This document shows positions 41,641-50,987 of a DNA stretch of 64,000 nt, one piece after another. The DNA is from Acidobacteriota bacterium. GTDB lineage: Bacteria > Acidobacteriota > Blastocatellia > Pyrinomonadales > Pyrinomonadaceae. The notes under the pieces are model-generated. The model made no database searches, was not told the DNA's origin, and saw nothing but the letters and a program-made list of their open reading frames with translations. Every line of letters starts with the position of its first letter. Position 1 is the first letter of the stretch. Where the stretch lies: NCBI GenBank assembly GCA_019239425.1, contig JAFAZX010000036.1, positions 62,001 through 126,000 of the forward strand, read 5' to 3'. A program made the position numbers and the translations under genes.

Positions 41641-41656
41641 TGCACTATATAGTGCA
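41641..41656. promoter_or_regulatory. Perfect palindromic operator TGCACTATATAGTGCA
   Basis: A perfect 16-bp palindrome between the XRE regulator (minus, start 41590) and the zinc-ribbon gene (plus, start 41841). Relatives occur before the LexA-like gene (37,233) and before the CBASS-like operon (63,608). A dimeric regulator, probably the LexA-like or XRE protein, is the likely ligand. Confidence 0.7.
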
Positions 41657-41840
41657 AAAATTTTGCGACGCTTCAGTGCCGCCGGGAGTTCTTTACTCCT
41701 CAACTCAAAGGCGGCACCCACCATCGACTATGTGGGGCGCGTCGCGCATCCGGGTTGTCAATAATTCACGTGCAAGATACCAAAACTGCACCTCCCAGTC
41801 ACCCGGATAACGTTTGAGCACGGTATGTTCAGGGAGGATC

Positions 41841-42092
41841 ATGCAGGGAGCGAAAGGTATCGCCTGCCCCGGCTGTGCGCGAGAGGTAGTACCCCGGCTA
41901 TGGCATTACGGCGGCGGCAGGCTGACTTACATGAAGACTCAGCACCTCTGCCCTTTCTGCGGGGTCGTCATGTACGAGACCGGCGGCGGCGTGAGGCGCG
42001 GGTGCTGGATGCTACTCGCCGTCATTGGTCTGCTCTTCGTCGCCCAACTCGCCTTCATCCTATTCTTCCGGTTCGCTCGCGCTCTCCGCTAG
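41841..42092 (+). CDS. Small zinc-ribbon membrane protein
   Basis: An 83-aa protein from ATG 41841 with AGGGAGG before it, giving the best start over the earlier ATG in the frame. Two CxxC pairs (CPGCAREV and CPFCGVVMY) form a zinc ribbon in residues 9-45, followed by one membrane helix (LLAVIGLLFVAQLAFILFF). Function unknown; may be a membrane-anchored adaptor. Co-directional with the lipoprotein that follows. Confidence 0.6.
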   Translation: MQGAKGIACPGCAREVVPRLWHYGGGRLTYMKTQHLCPFCGVVMYETGGGVRRGCWMLLAVIGLLFVAQLAFILFFRFARALR

Positions 42093-42106
42093 CAGGGACT
42101 TACTCT

Positions 42107-42850
42107 ATGTTTATTACATCTCACATGCCGTCGGTACGGCATCATAAAGACGCGCTGCGCCTTGCAGCGCTCGCCGCGGCCACCCTCGTTTGTCTGGCGG
42201 CGTGTTCCTCGGGCCGGATGACACGCGCGCGCGCGTCCGAACTGATCCTTTCAGGGGAAGCATTCCAGAAGCCGGCGAGTATCTCCTTACTCCCTGAATA
42301 CCGGCAGTCTCTGACGCTCATCGGGGCTGGCAGCCAGACGAGCCCGAAAGAGGAGTTCGCGTTGAAGCGCTTCTTGGAGAGCCACGCTGACCTCGCCGCG
42401 CTCAACCACCTCGGGCTGGTAGATTTTAAGGTGGTCAGGATCGAGTACCCGGACTCGGCCTCCTCTCCGGTCGTGGTGGCCGCAACCATTACCGACAAGG
42501 GGCGTTCTGCTTCAGACGAATGGCAGCGGGCAGGAAACGGCTGGAGCATCCCGATAGCCCGGCGGGAGTTGGTAGAAGTGACGGGGTTAACGGGCGGGGA
42601 AGGTGGAGACAAGACGGCACGGGCGGAGTACACATGGCGCTGGCAGCCGACTGAGATCGGAAAATACTTTGACACATCCAGGCAAGAACATCAGAGCCTC
42701 CCGGAGGACATCCGCCGGAACCTCGGTGGCGTCAGCATGGCCGACGTATTGCGCCAGTTGGGCGGAGTAATCTCATTCGACAGTGGCAAGATGCAGACGG
42801 CCTCCGCGTCGTTCCGGCTCTACGACAACGGCTGGCGTCTGGAAAAATAA
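42107..42850 (+). CDS. Lipoprotein of unknown function
   Basis: A 247-aa protein from ATG 42107. A long hydrophobic signal ends in LAACSS, a lipobox with the acylated Cys near residue 34. The mature part is mixed alpha/beta (SLLPEYRQSLTLIGAGSQ, then DFKVVRIEYPDSASSPVVVAATI) with no recognised domain. It would be anchored in the inner or outer membrane. 14 bases after the zinc-ribbon gene, same direction. Confidence 0.6.
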   Translation: MFITSHMPSVRHHKDALRLAALAAATLVCLAACSSGRMTRARASELILSGEAFQKPASISLLPEYRQSLTLIGAGSQTSPKEEFALKRFLESHADLAALNHLGLVDFKVVRIEYPDSASSPVVVAATITDKGRSASDEWQRAGNGWSIPIARRELVEVTGLTGGEGGDKTARAEYTWRWQPTEIGKYFDTSRQEHQSLPEDIRRNLGGVSMADVLRQLGGVISFDSGKMQTASASFRLYDNGWRLEK

Positions 42851-42885
42851 AACACCTGAATCCGGGCGGACTCGTCATCCTGCCT

Positions 42886-43335
42886 ATGAATCTGACTCCG
42901 AAACAGAACGGCAGCCCGCCGCGGGCGAACGGCTCTGTCATCAAGGGCAGCGCCCTCGCAGTGTGGACCTACCTCCTGGGCGTCGCGAACCGCACCGACC
43001 CGCCCACGAGGAGATTCCAGGTGTCGCGGAGGGAGATTCAGGAGGGAGCCCGGATAGGCTCTCTGAATACGGTCGATAGCGCCCTCGAAGACCTGGAGTC
43101 TTACAACTTCCTCTGCCGTTACCCGTCGCCGGGAGACAACGAGGGTCAGGTGTATGAGCTGCTTACGTTAGAAGAGCATCCGATCCCGCAGCTTAACAGG
43201 TGGCAAATCGTGGAGACTTTCAGGAGGGTCGCGGAGGGTCTGGCGGCCGACGAAAAGGCCATGACCCTTCAGCAAATCGTTAAATGGTCAAAACTGACCT
43301 ATCAGGCGCGGCGGCTGATGGATGGTCTACGGTGA
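42886..43335 (+). CDS. Predicted winged-helix DNA-binding protein
   Basis: A 149-aa protein. SVIKGSALAVWTYLLGVANR, VSRREIQEGARIGSLNTVDSALEDLESYNFL and the following YELLTLEEHP form a winged-helix unit similar to the N-terminal domain of plasmid initiators, or a MarR-type fold. C-terminal helices may be oligomerisation. Function unknown; possible accessory replication or regulatory protein. Confidence 0.5.
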   Translation: MNLTPKQNGSPPRANGSVIKGSALAVWTYLLGVANRTDPPTRRFQVSRREIQEGARIGSLNTVDSALEDLESYNFLCRYPSPGDNEGQVYELLTLEEHPIPQLNRWQIVETFRRVAEGLAADEKAMTLQQIVKWSKLTYQARRLMDGLR

Positions 43336-43728
43336 ACGTCCCAGCCATATTTAGTCGCCCTCTAACTTGGATTGGTATTGTTCGTTGCTGACCTTTCAGC
43401 CCATGCGATGGCCCTGCGTCGAACTGCTCCAAAATGGCTATGTGCGTCATGGCTGTTGTAGCCTTATCAGGGTCGGGCTCAGGACATTGCCTGCGCTGAT
43501 TTTGCTGCAACATTTCGTAAGTCTAATGAATCCGAAAGCCTAGCCGAAAAAGAATTATTGCTTTGGGTGACACTCGGGTTTAACCTCGCCTTCTCGCGCC
43601 TCCGCGCCGGACTTCCTTGCACTCTCGGCTATTCCGGCGTGAAGTTCCGAGCCAGTTCAGACACACAAATACTTGGCCGCCGACTCTGCCTGTTGGCAGC
43701 TTATGTTAATTGGAACTGAGCGAGCTGC
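43336..43728. other. Noncoding interval
   Basis: Nearly 400 bases without a convincing gene. Two short frames of 60-80 codons in both directions look like shadows. No hairpin of note. Likely spacer between the winged-helix gene and the peptide gene. Confidence 0.4.
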
Positions 43729-43977
43729 TTAGAAGAGGGACAGCACGCTCTGGAGCAGGTTCAGCGCGATCTCCGTCGCCGAACCTGTAGCGGTAGCCTC
43801 ACTGCTACCCGTCTCCTCCTGCCCCGTGACGCCGGTTTGTATGTCCCCGTTCGCCGTAGCCGTTTGAGCCGGCTGCGAGGGCGGCGCAACGCCGGTTTGT
43901 ATATCCCCGGCGAAGGCCGGGATGGTGAGCGCGAGAGCAAACACTACCGCACCGAAGAGTCGGCGTAAGTCTTTCAT
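43729..43977 (-). CDS. Small exported peptide with duplicated GDIQTGV unit
   Basis: An 82-aa protein with AGGAGA before ATG 43977. Residues 1-23 are a signal peptide (RRLFGAVVFALALTIPAFA). The mature part carries GDIQTGV at residue ~24 and again at ~44; the two copies differ at only a couple of wobble bases over 21 nt. A Thr/Ser-rich linker and an amphipathic C-terminal helix (EIALNLLQSVLSLF) follow. It lies 161 bases divergent from a TPR-Fis-receiver regulator. Peptide signalling or a pilin-like exported peptide are possibilities; neither is established. Confidence 0.6.
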   Translation of the reverse strand: MKDLRRLFGAVVFALALTIPAFAGDIQTGVAPPSQPAQTATANGDIQTGVTGQEETGSSEATATGSATEIALNLLQSVLSLF

Positions 43978-44138
43978 GCTGTTCTCCTGAAGTTGACTGA
44001 CCTGCTGTGAGATGGGCGGCGGGAGTGAAGTCCTGGCCTGCCTGCCCGCGACGTGTTGCGACGGCGAATCTTAACACCCCGCCATGTTAAGAAGCGCCCC
44101 CGTACGATTACCGACAACCCGAGAGAGGTAATCCTCAC

Positions 44139-46019
44139 ATGAACATATCCACTCAGCTACTTCACCAGATAGCTGATCCGACACTCTCCCGAAATAAGCG
44201 GGCGCTGCTCAGGTGCCAACTCGCTAAAGAACTTGAGAACGTAGGGAGCTACGAAGCCGCGCGCGAGGCGATGGGGGATTTATGGTCGCACATCGGCGAG
44301 TATCCCGTCTTGGACGGGCTCGACGAGGCGACGGCGGCGGAGGTGCTCTTACGGGTCGGCGTCCTCACGGGCTGGCTCGGCAGCACAAAGCAGATCGAGG
44401 GGGCGCAGGAAACGGCTAAGAACCTTATTACAGAAAGCATCAGGAGATTCGAGGCGCTACAGGATACGTTGAAGGTGGCGGAGGCGCAAACCGAATTAGG
44501 CTATTGCTATTGGCGGCAAGGGGGATTCGACGAAGCGCGCGTGGTGCTGCAAGAGGCGTTGGGCAGGCTACCCGCCGACAGTGAGGGTAGGGCAATAACT
44601 TTGTTACGTCTCGCCATTATCGAAGGGTCATTAAAGAGGTACAACGACGCCCTCCGCATAGACCTTGAGGCCGCGCCCCTATTCCAGAAAAGCGCCAACA
44701 ACGCGCACAGGGGGAAGTTCCATAATCAATTCGGTTTCGTGTTGAAGAATCTGGGCGCGATGGAGAAGCGCCAGGATTACATAGACCGTGCGCTTATCGA
44801 GTTCGCGGCAGCCAGCTTCTACTTCGAGCAGGCCGGGCATACGCGCTATCAAGCCTGCGTAGAGAATAACCTGGGGATGCTGTTCGGCACCGCCCGCAAA
44901 TTCGCCGAAGCTCACGAGCACCTAGACCGCGCGCAGGCCCTCTTTACTAGCATGAAAGATCAAGTACACACGGCACAGGTGGACGACACCCGCGCGAAGG
45001 TGCTGCTGGCCGAAGGCCGAACAGCCGAGGCCGAAAGGCTGGTTCGCTCGGCCGTCCAGATTCTCGAAAGGGGTGGCGAGCAATCACTATTGGCCGAAGC
45101 CCTGACGACTCACGGGATCGCGCTCGCCCGCGCCGGTAAGCATAAGATCGCACGCCTAACACTACAGCGTGCCGTCGAAGTCGCCCAGAACGCGGGCGAC
45201 CCGGAGGCCGCGGGGCTGGCGGCATTAACTATAATCGAAGAGTTAGGCGATCATCTGCCGGGTGACGAACTGAGCGCCACTTACGACCGCGCCGCCAACT
45301 TCCTTTCACGCTCGGGTAATCAGGAACATAAAGATCGGCTGCTGGATACCTCCCGGCGCGTACTGTTCCTTATCGGCGTGCTCCCCACGCCTCCGACGTG
45401 GAAGGGCTTTAACTTCTACGATGCCGTTAGACGCTACGAGGCTCGGATAATTGAGCGGGCGCTAAGGGAAGCGGGCGGGGTCGTCTCTCGCGCTGCCGCC
45501 CTGCTCGGCATCGGCCGCCAGAGCCTGGAGTCGATGTTGAAGGGCAAAGGGCGTCATAAGGCGCTCGCACAACTGCGGACGCCGGTAGAGCATCGTCGAA
45601 GCAGTCTGATGTTCCGTGATGAAGTAGACTGTCCCGAACTGCGCGCAGTCTGCGTCCTTCATGTTGAAGATGACCGCCTCGTCGCGGACGCGGTAAACAT
45701 ATCTCTACACGATGAAGGCTGGTCGGTCGAGACGTGCGCCACCGGAGCCGCGGCGCTGGAGAAGCTCAGAAGCGGTGAGCGGTTCGACGTGCTCATCTTC
45801 GATAACAACCTACCGGACACGAACGGAATAGAGCTGATACGGCAGATGCGGGCGCTGGCGCACCGGCAGCAGACGCCGATCATTATGCTGTCCGGCGACG
45901 ACGTGGAGCCGGACGCCCGGCGAGCCGGCGCTAATGTGTTCCTGCGGAAACCCGACGACCTGTCTGTGATTTCCGAGAACGTCGCGCGCCTGCTGGCTCG
46001 CAGGGCGCGGCAGAATTGA
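44139..46019 (+). CDS. TPR-Fis-HTH-receiver regulator
   Basis: A 626-aa protein. Residues ~25-400 are tandem TPRs (AEAQTELGYCYWRQGGFDEA, ACVENNLGMLFGTARKFAEA and others), residues ~430-475 a Fis-type HTH (GGVVSRAAALLGIGRQSLES), and residues ~505-626 a response regulator receiver domain (VLHVEDDRLV acidic pocket, VLIFDNNLPDTNG with the phospho-Asp, FLRKPDD with the Lys). The order TPR then HTH then REC at the C-terminus is unusual. The TPR domain recalls peptide-binding RRNPP regulators, and the small exported-peptide gene is divergently adjacent. No histidine kinase in view. Confidence 0.75.
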   Translation: MNISTQLLHQIADPTLSRNKRALLRCQLAKELENVGSYEAAREAMGDLWSHIGEYPVLDGLDEATAAEVLLRVGVLTGWLGSTKQIEGAQETAKNLITESIRRFEALQDTLKVAEAQTELGYCYWRQGGFDEARVVLQEALGRLPADSEGRAITLLRLAIIEGSLKRYNDALRIDLEAAPLFQKSANNAHRGKFHNQFGFVLKNLGAMEKRQDYIDRALIEFAAASFYFEQAGHTRYQACVENNLGMLFGTARKFAEAHEHLDRAQALFTSMKDQVHTAQVDDTRAKVLLAEGRTAEAERLVRSAVQILERGGEQSLLAEALTTHGIALARAGKHKIARLTLQRAVEVAQNAGDPEAAGLAALTIIEELGDHLPGDELSATYDRAANFLSRSGNQEHKDRLLDTSRRVLFLIGVLPTPPTWKGFNFYDAVRRYEARIIERALREAGGVVSRAAALLGIGRQSLESMLKGKGRHKALAQLRTPVEHRRSSLMFRDEVDCPELRAVCVLHVEDDRLVADAVNISLHDEGWSVETCATGAAALEKLRSGERFDVLIFDNNLPDTNGIELIRQMRALAHRQQTPIIMLSGDDVEPDARRAGANVFLRKPDDLSVISENVARLLARRARQN

Positions 46020-46432
46020 GGAGGAAAGAGGACTCGCGCAGGCCGTCGCGCTATAACGGGCTTAAGAAACATGCGAGAGTGTCCATGTCGCGGTGCCGGC
46101 GCGCGGAGAGTAGATGCGCGGCGGCCAAATTCAACTCGATAATGGGTGCCGCCGCGCCGGTTGCGCCGCGCCCGCGTTTTGTCTATCATGCCGCGCAACC
46201 GGGCGGTGGGTGAATCCTGCCGCCTCTCGGTTGCTGGGGTGAGGACAGTGACCGAAATCGAGCGGGGATGCCGCCCCCAAGGCTGGCATCCCCGCTCACC
46301 TATTTACCACGACGAAGAGTGCTGCGCCCGCCCCACCCCCCGGCCGGCCGCCCCCGGACATCTGAAACATTGACGACTCAGAGTAAATAGTGCTAGATAG
46401 AGGGGCTTACAGTTATTTGCCCGCAATAGGTT
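46020..46432. other. Noncoding interval between regulator and defence operon
   Basis: A 413-base GC-rich interval. It contains the strong hairpin at 46,260-46,297 and otherwise no coding frame I would support. Promoter of the downstream operon presumably lies between 46,300 and 46,432. Confidence 0.5.
46260..46297. terminator. Strong hairpin, 13-bp perfect stem
   Basis: GAGCGGGGATGCC (46260-46272) and GGCATCCCCGCTC (46285-46297) are exact complements around a 12-base loop. It follows the regulator gene and precedes the defence operon, so it probably insulates them. Confidence 0.7.
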
Positions 46433-47425
46433 GTGCCCAAACACGGTAAAATGCCCGCGAAACAGTCGAGACTCCCTGATGTGGTAATCCGCCCGGAAGT
46501 TTATTCATTCTCCGGGCACGAAACCTTTGTCTTCCGGTACGGCTGGATGAAGAAGGCTGTTGACGCCACCGACCCTGACGGCGGGAACCCGCGCGTATTC
46601 AACGAGGATGACGCGATAGCGACCCTCGGCGTCGGTAAGAACATGGTCCGCTCGATTCGCCACTGGGGGCTGTCCACCGGCGTAATCGAGGAGGAAGCCA
46701 AGAGCCGCGGGGCTTTAATTCATCCAACCAAATTCGGGCAATTTATTTTCGGGCCGGGGGGGCAAGATCAGTTTCTTGAAGACCCGAATACCCTGTGGCT
46801 TTTGCACTGGAATATCCTGTCAAACCCGCAGCGGTGTACGACCTGGCATTTGGCTTTCAACGCGGTGCAGTCCAACGAATTCACACGCGACCAACTCATC
46901 CATCTGATCGAGGAGGAAATCCGCCGACGGAACCCCAAGGCGATGCCGAGCGGCAACACGCTGAAGCGGGACGTTGACGTGTTCCTCCGAACGTATATCC
47001 CCGCCAGAGCCTCGCGGGGGACGGTCGCAGAAGACTCGCTGGACTGTCCCCTCGTCGAATTGCAGCTCATTGAGGAGGTCGCCGGCTCGGGCGTGTTCCA
47101 GATACGCCGCGGCCCGAAAACGACCCTGAGCGATTCCGTGTTCGTCTACGCCCTCATTGAATTTTGGGATCGCACGTCGCAGCAAGACAGCCTGGCCTTC
47201 ACCGAGGTCGCCTACGGGAAGGGTAGTCCAGGCATCGCGTTTAAGCTTGATGAGAACAGCCTGGCGGAACGGTTAGAGCGGCTGGAACATATAACAGAAG
47301 GGGACCTGCTCTACACCGAGACCGCCGGCCTGAAGCAAGTCTATCGCAGAAGACTCCGGCAGAAATTCCAGTACCTGGAAGCGTACTACCAGGGCACAAA
47401 CACCTTGTTTGCCGTAGGAGCGTAG
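46433..47425 (+). CDS. DUF4007 family protein (defence operon gene 1)
   Basis: A 330-aa protein from a GTG at 46433; an ATG occurs six codons later. The opening segment YSFSGHETFVFRYGWMKKAVDA and LGVGKNMVRSIRHWGLSTGVI (a winged-HTH-like motif) are DUF4007 landmarks, and the C-terminal half is a second helical region. DUF4007 proteins are repeatedly found beside PAPS-reductase-like sulfur-modification genes; a DNA-binding role is plausible. The gene begins a five-gene operon and its stop is four bases before the large ATPase start. Confidence 0.8.
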   Translation: MPKHGKMPAKQSRLPDVVIRPEVYSFSGHETFVFRYGWMKKAVDATDPDGGNPRVFNEDDAIATLGVGKNMVRSIRHWGLSTGVIEEEAKSRGALIHPTKFGQFIFGPGGQDQFLEDPNTLWLLHWNILSNPQRCTTWHLAFNAVQSNEFTRDQLIHLIEEEIRRRNPKAMPSGNTLKRDVDVFLRTYIPARASRGTVAEDSLDCPLVELQLIEEVAGSGVFQIRRGPKTTLSDSVFVYALIEFWDRTSQQDSLAFTEVAYGKGSPGIAFKLDENSLAERLERLEHITEGDLLYTETAGLKQVYRRRLRQKFQYLEAYYQGTNTLFAVGA

Positions 47426-47429
47426 CAAC

Positions 47430-50400
47430 TTGCAACTGAGCGAACTCATCACCGTCGCCCCCCGCTATACCCGCGCAATCAACTTAGAGCGAGACGCAGC
47501 CACGCCCGGCGCGATAGACGGCTATACCGTCACCATCACCGCCCGTGAGTTCCTCAACCGGCTCGCACAATCTTTGATCGCGCCGGCCGGACACCGAGCC
47601 TGGACGCTGACAGGGCCTTACGGGTCGGGTAAGTCTGCTTTCGCGCTGTACCTGGCTAACCTTTTTAGCCCTTCGACCGCCGCCGGCAATAAACTCGCGC
47701 GTTCGATCCTCAAAGAGCAACAGCCCGAAACGTATCAACTCCTCTTCGGGGGCGGGGCAAAGGCGCGCGTCAGCAAAGAAGGATTCTGTCCGATCCTGAT
47801 CAGCGGGGCTCCCGAGCCGCTGCTGGGGGCCCTGCTACGTGCGTGCTGCCGCGACTTACGGCCGTTTTACGCGACTTCAGGCCGTCCCCCTGCCGCCCTC
47901 AAGGAGTTAGAGGGCTACCGTGACGCCTACCAGGAAGACAGAACGGCGGTCTCTCAAACGGACGTGGTAGAGGCGCTCGCGCGTGTCATTCAGCACCTAC
48001 AGGAGTCAGGCAAGGCGCGCGGCGTGCTGCTCATCATTGACGAACTGGGCAAGTTCCTCGAATACGGGGCCCGTGACCAGGAAAGCGGCGACATTTACGT
48101 GTTGCAGCAGCTTGCCGAGGCCACCGCCCGATTCAACCCCACAGGGTTCTTGCTCGTTACTATCCTGCACCAGTCATTCGAGCGGTATGCGGCCGACCTG
48201 CGACCGAGCGTGCGCGAGGAGTGGGCTAAGGTGCAGGGCCGGTTTGAGGATGCGGCGTTCCAGGAGCCGCCGGAGCAGCTCTTCAGCCTGATTTCCTCGG
48301 CCATCAAGCACGGCAATCATAAATTTATAAGCGCGCTAAAAAAGCAGGCGAGGGAACAGGCGGAAGAGGCGATAAAGCTCGGGTTGCTGCCCCGCGGCAT
48401 GTCGAAAGCGGAGTTTGTCGAGGCGGCCGAACACTGCGCCCCGCTACACCCGGTGGCCGTACTGGCTCTCGTCCGGCTCAGCCGCAAGTTCGGCCAGAAT
48501 CAGCGCTCCCTGTTCTCGTTTCTTACCTCGCGCGAGCCGCACGGGTTTGCCAACTTCCTCCAACAGGAGATCGATGAGGACGGCGCGCCGTGTTTCACGC
48601 TCTCTGACTTATACGACTACGTAGCCGAGGCTTTAGGCAGCGGCGTGGGCGTGGGCGAGGGGGCCACCCGGTGGGCCGAAGTGCAAAGCTCCTTGGACAA
48701 GGCGGCGCAGTCGCCTCCGGCAGAACTGGCCTTGATCAAGTCAATCGGGTTGCTGTCCGCGGTGGGAGCCTACGGCGGCCTCAAGCCGAGCCGCGAAGTC
48801 CTGCAATTCGCCGTAGCAATGCCTGCGCGCGCGTTCCAGCGGGCACACCGCAGCCTCCTGCAAAACTCCCTGATTGTGGAGCGTAAGCACAGCGACACGG
48901 TGGCGCTGTGGGGGGGCAGCGACATCGACATCGAGGAAAGGCTGAGGGAGGCGGATCGGCGGGTGGCCGAAGGGACGAGTCTGGCCCAGAAGGTCAATCA
49001 GCTCTGGTCGCCACGCCCTCTCGTCGCCAAGCGTCACTCTTTCCAGACCGGCACGCTGAGGTACTTCTCCGTCCGTTTCAGTGACATGGCGAGTTTCTCC
49101 AAATCTTTGGAAGTGCCGGGGGACGCCGACGGACTTCTCCTGTATTGCCTTCCGGGCACTAAGAGCGATTTTGAGAGTCTGGTGGAGTTGGCGCAGGGCT
49201 CGAAAGTGCGGGAGCAGCTAGAAGTATTAATAGCTATTCCGCGTGAAGTAAATGCGCTACGCGAGGCAATCAGAGAGTTGGAGCTGCTGCAATGGGTGCG
49301 AACCAATACGCCGGCGCTGCAAGGCGATGCGGTCGCGCGCCGGGAGTTGCGTACCCGCCTGGCTGCCGTGGAAGAACGGATCGGCGTAGAACTTCAGCGC
49401 CTGTTTTCTCCTGACGGACAATCCGGCCAGAGTACCCTTTGGTTCCACCACGGAATCAGGCAGGAAATCCCGACGGCGCGCACATTAGCAAATTTCCTCT
49501 CCGCCATCTGTCAGCAGGTCTACCCGGCGACGCCCGTTTTGCGCAATGAACTCGTCAACCGCCGGCACCTCTCGACGGCGGCGGCGGCGGCGCGCCGTAA
49601 CCTGATTGACGCTATGATTAAGAACGGCGGGGAACAGCGCCTGGGCTTCGTAGGTACGCCGCCGGAAATCGCCATTTACGCTTCCATACTGGAACACACG
49701 AAGATTCATCGGCCGGAAGGGACGGGGTACTCCTTCGGGGAGCCCAGCGGGGATGACGGACTAACGGCCGTATGGAAGGGCGTCAAGGAGTTCTTTAAGC
49801 ACTGCGAGTTACAGCGGCACTCGGTCAAAGAACTCTTCGACCTGTTACAACGCCCCCCCTACGGCCTGAAGATGGGTATCATCCCCATTCTTTTTTGCGC
49901 CGCCGCCCTTGCGCATGACACGGAGATCGCTTTCTACCAGGACGGGGCCTTCGTGCCGGAAGTCACCGTGGAGGTCTATGATCGGCTCATCCGCTCGCCT
50001 GAAAAGTTCGAGCTGCGAAGGTATCGGGTGGAGGGCGTGCGGCGTGAAGTCTACCGGCTAATGGCCCAACTGTTCGGTAAAGAGGGGGGGCCTGATTCGG
50101 AGCACTTGGTTAGCATCCTGAAGCCGCTCTACCGCTTCTTTAACCGTCTCCCGCAATACACGAAGCAAACGAGAAACATATCCCCGACCGCCACAGCTAT
50201 TAAAGAGGCGCTATTCTCGTCCAAAGACCCGGACATTCTCCTTTTCAGCGATCTGCCGCGCGCCTGCGGCGTTGAACCCTTTACGGCTACTGAGGCGGTC
50301 GTCGAGGACCGGCTCAACATCTTTTTCGGATTGCTCAAAGGGGCACTCATCGAGCTTCAAAGGGCCTATGACGATCTGCTGTCCGAACTGCAATCCCTCC

Positions 50401-50987
50401 TCTTCAAAGCGTTTAACTTCGCGGAGGGGGATGCGCGCGAGCGAATCAGGGTGCGGGCGGCAGGGCTCGTAGATCACTGCGTCGAGCCGCGGTTGAAAGC
50501 GTTCGCCCTCCAGTTGCAAGATGACCACGCGAACGAGGCCGCGTGGATCGAGGCCGTCGCGACCATCGTGGTGGGCAAAGAGCCGAGGCTGTGGAGTGAC
50601 ACTGATCGGGCGCGGTACGAAGTTACCTTGGCCGACTTGGTGCGCAGCTTCCGGCGCATCGAGGCGCTAGTGTTTGAAGAGTCCGCACGCCTCGAACAAG
50701 GCCGCAAGCCAGAACACATTTTGAGAATAAGTGTCTCGGACCGTCACTCCCACGATTTAGAAGCGGTGGTTGTAGTCGAGCCGCAAGACAGCTCTAAATA
50801 TGCCCAGGCGGTGGTGCGGTTGGATGAGTTGCTGGAGCAGCTAAAGCTGGCAGACAACCCGGAGTTGGCCCTGGCGGCGCTTTCCTCCGTCTCGCAGAAA
50901 TACCTGTCCGAGCTTACCGATTCAGGACAGAGTAAGGGTAAGATAAACAAGGGTAGAGCAGAGAAGAAGGTGAGGCATGGGAAGTAA
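47430..50987 (+). CDS. Large BrxC/PglY-like P-loop ATPase (defence operon gene 2)
   Basis: A 1,185-aa protein from a TTG at 47430, overlapping the next gene by 11 bases. Walker A is GPYGSGKSA (residues 62-70) and Walker B is VLLIIDELGKF (about 199-209). The sensor region follows (LLVTILHQSFERYA). The IDELGK segment and the ~1,200 aa length resemble the BrxC/PglY ATPases of BREX systems, and also ATPases paired with PAPS-reductase-like genes. The long C-terminal region is helical. It would provide NTP-driven assembly or DNA loading for the operon. Confidence 0.75.
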   Translation: MQLSELITVAPRYTRAINLERDAATPGAIDGYTVTITAREFLNRLAQSLIAPAGHRAWTLTGPYGSGKSAFALYLANLFSPSTAAGNKLARSILKEQQPETYQLLFGGGAKARVSKEGFCPILISGAPEPLLGALLRACCRDLRPFYATSGRPPAALKELEGYRDAYQEDRTAVSQTDVVEALARVIQHLQESGKARGVLLIIDELGKFLEYGARDQESGDIYVLQQLAEATARFNPTGFLLVTILHQSFERYAADLRPSVREEWAKVQGRFEDAAFQEPPEQLFSLISSAIKHGNHKFISALKKQAREQAEEAIKLGLLPRGMSKAEFVEAAEHCAPLHPVAVLALVRLSRKFGQNQRSLFSFLTSREPHGFANFLQQEIDEDGAPCFTLSDLYDYVAEALGSGVGVGEGATRWAEVQSSLDKAAQSPPAELALIKSIGLLSAVGAYGGLKPSREVLQFAVAMPARAFQRAHRSLLQNSLIVERKHSDTVALWGGSDIDIEERLREADRRVAEGTSLAQKVNQLWSPRPLVAKRHSFQTGTLRYFSVRFSDMASFSKSLEVPGDADGLLLYCLPGTKSDFESLVELAQGSKVREQLEVLIAIPREVNALREAIRELELLQWVRTNTPALQGDAVARRELRTRLAAVEERIGVELQRLFSPDGQSGQSTLWFHHGIRQEIPTARTLANFLSAICQQVYPATPVLRNELVNRRHLSTAAAAARRNLIDAMIKNGGEQRLGFVGTPPEIAIYASILEHTKIHRPEGTGYSFGEPSGDDGLTAVWKGVKEFFKHCELQRHSVKELFDLLQRPPYGLKMGIIPILFCAAALAHDTEIAFYQDGAFVPEVTVEVYDRLIRSPEKFELRRYRVEGVRREVYRLMAQLFGKEGGPDSEHLVSILKPLYRFFNRLPQYTKQTRNISPTATAIKEALFSSKDPDILLFSDLPRACGVEPFTATEAVVEDRLNIFFGLLKGALIELQRAYDDLLSELQSLLFKAFNFAEGDARERIRVRAAGLVDHCVEPRLKAFALQLQDDHANEAAWIEAVATIVVGKEPRLWSDTDRARYEVTLADLVRSFRRIEALVFEESARLEQGRKPEHILRISVSDRHSHDLEAVVVVEPQDSSKYAQAVVRLDELLEQLKLADNPELALAALSSVSQKYLSELTDSGQSKGKINKGRAEKKVRHGK

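Noticed and set aside
43280..43513. Minus-strand 77-codon frame in the 43-kb intergenic space
   Set aside because: No ribosome-binding site, low-complexity composition and overlap with the winged-helix gene end.
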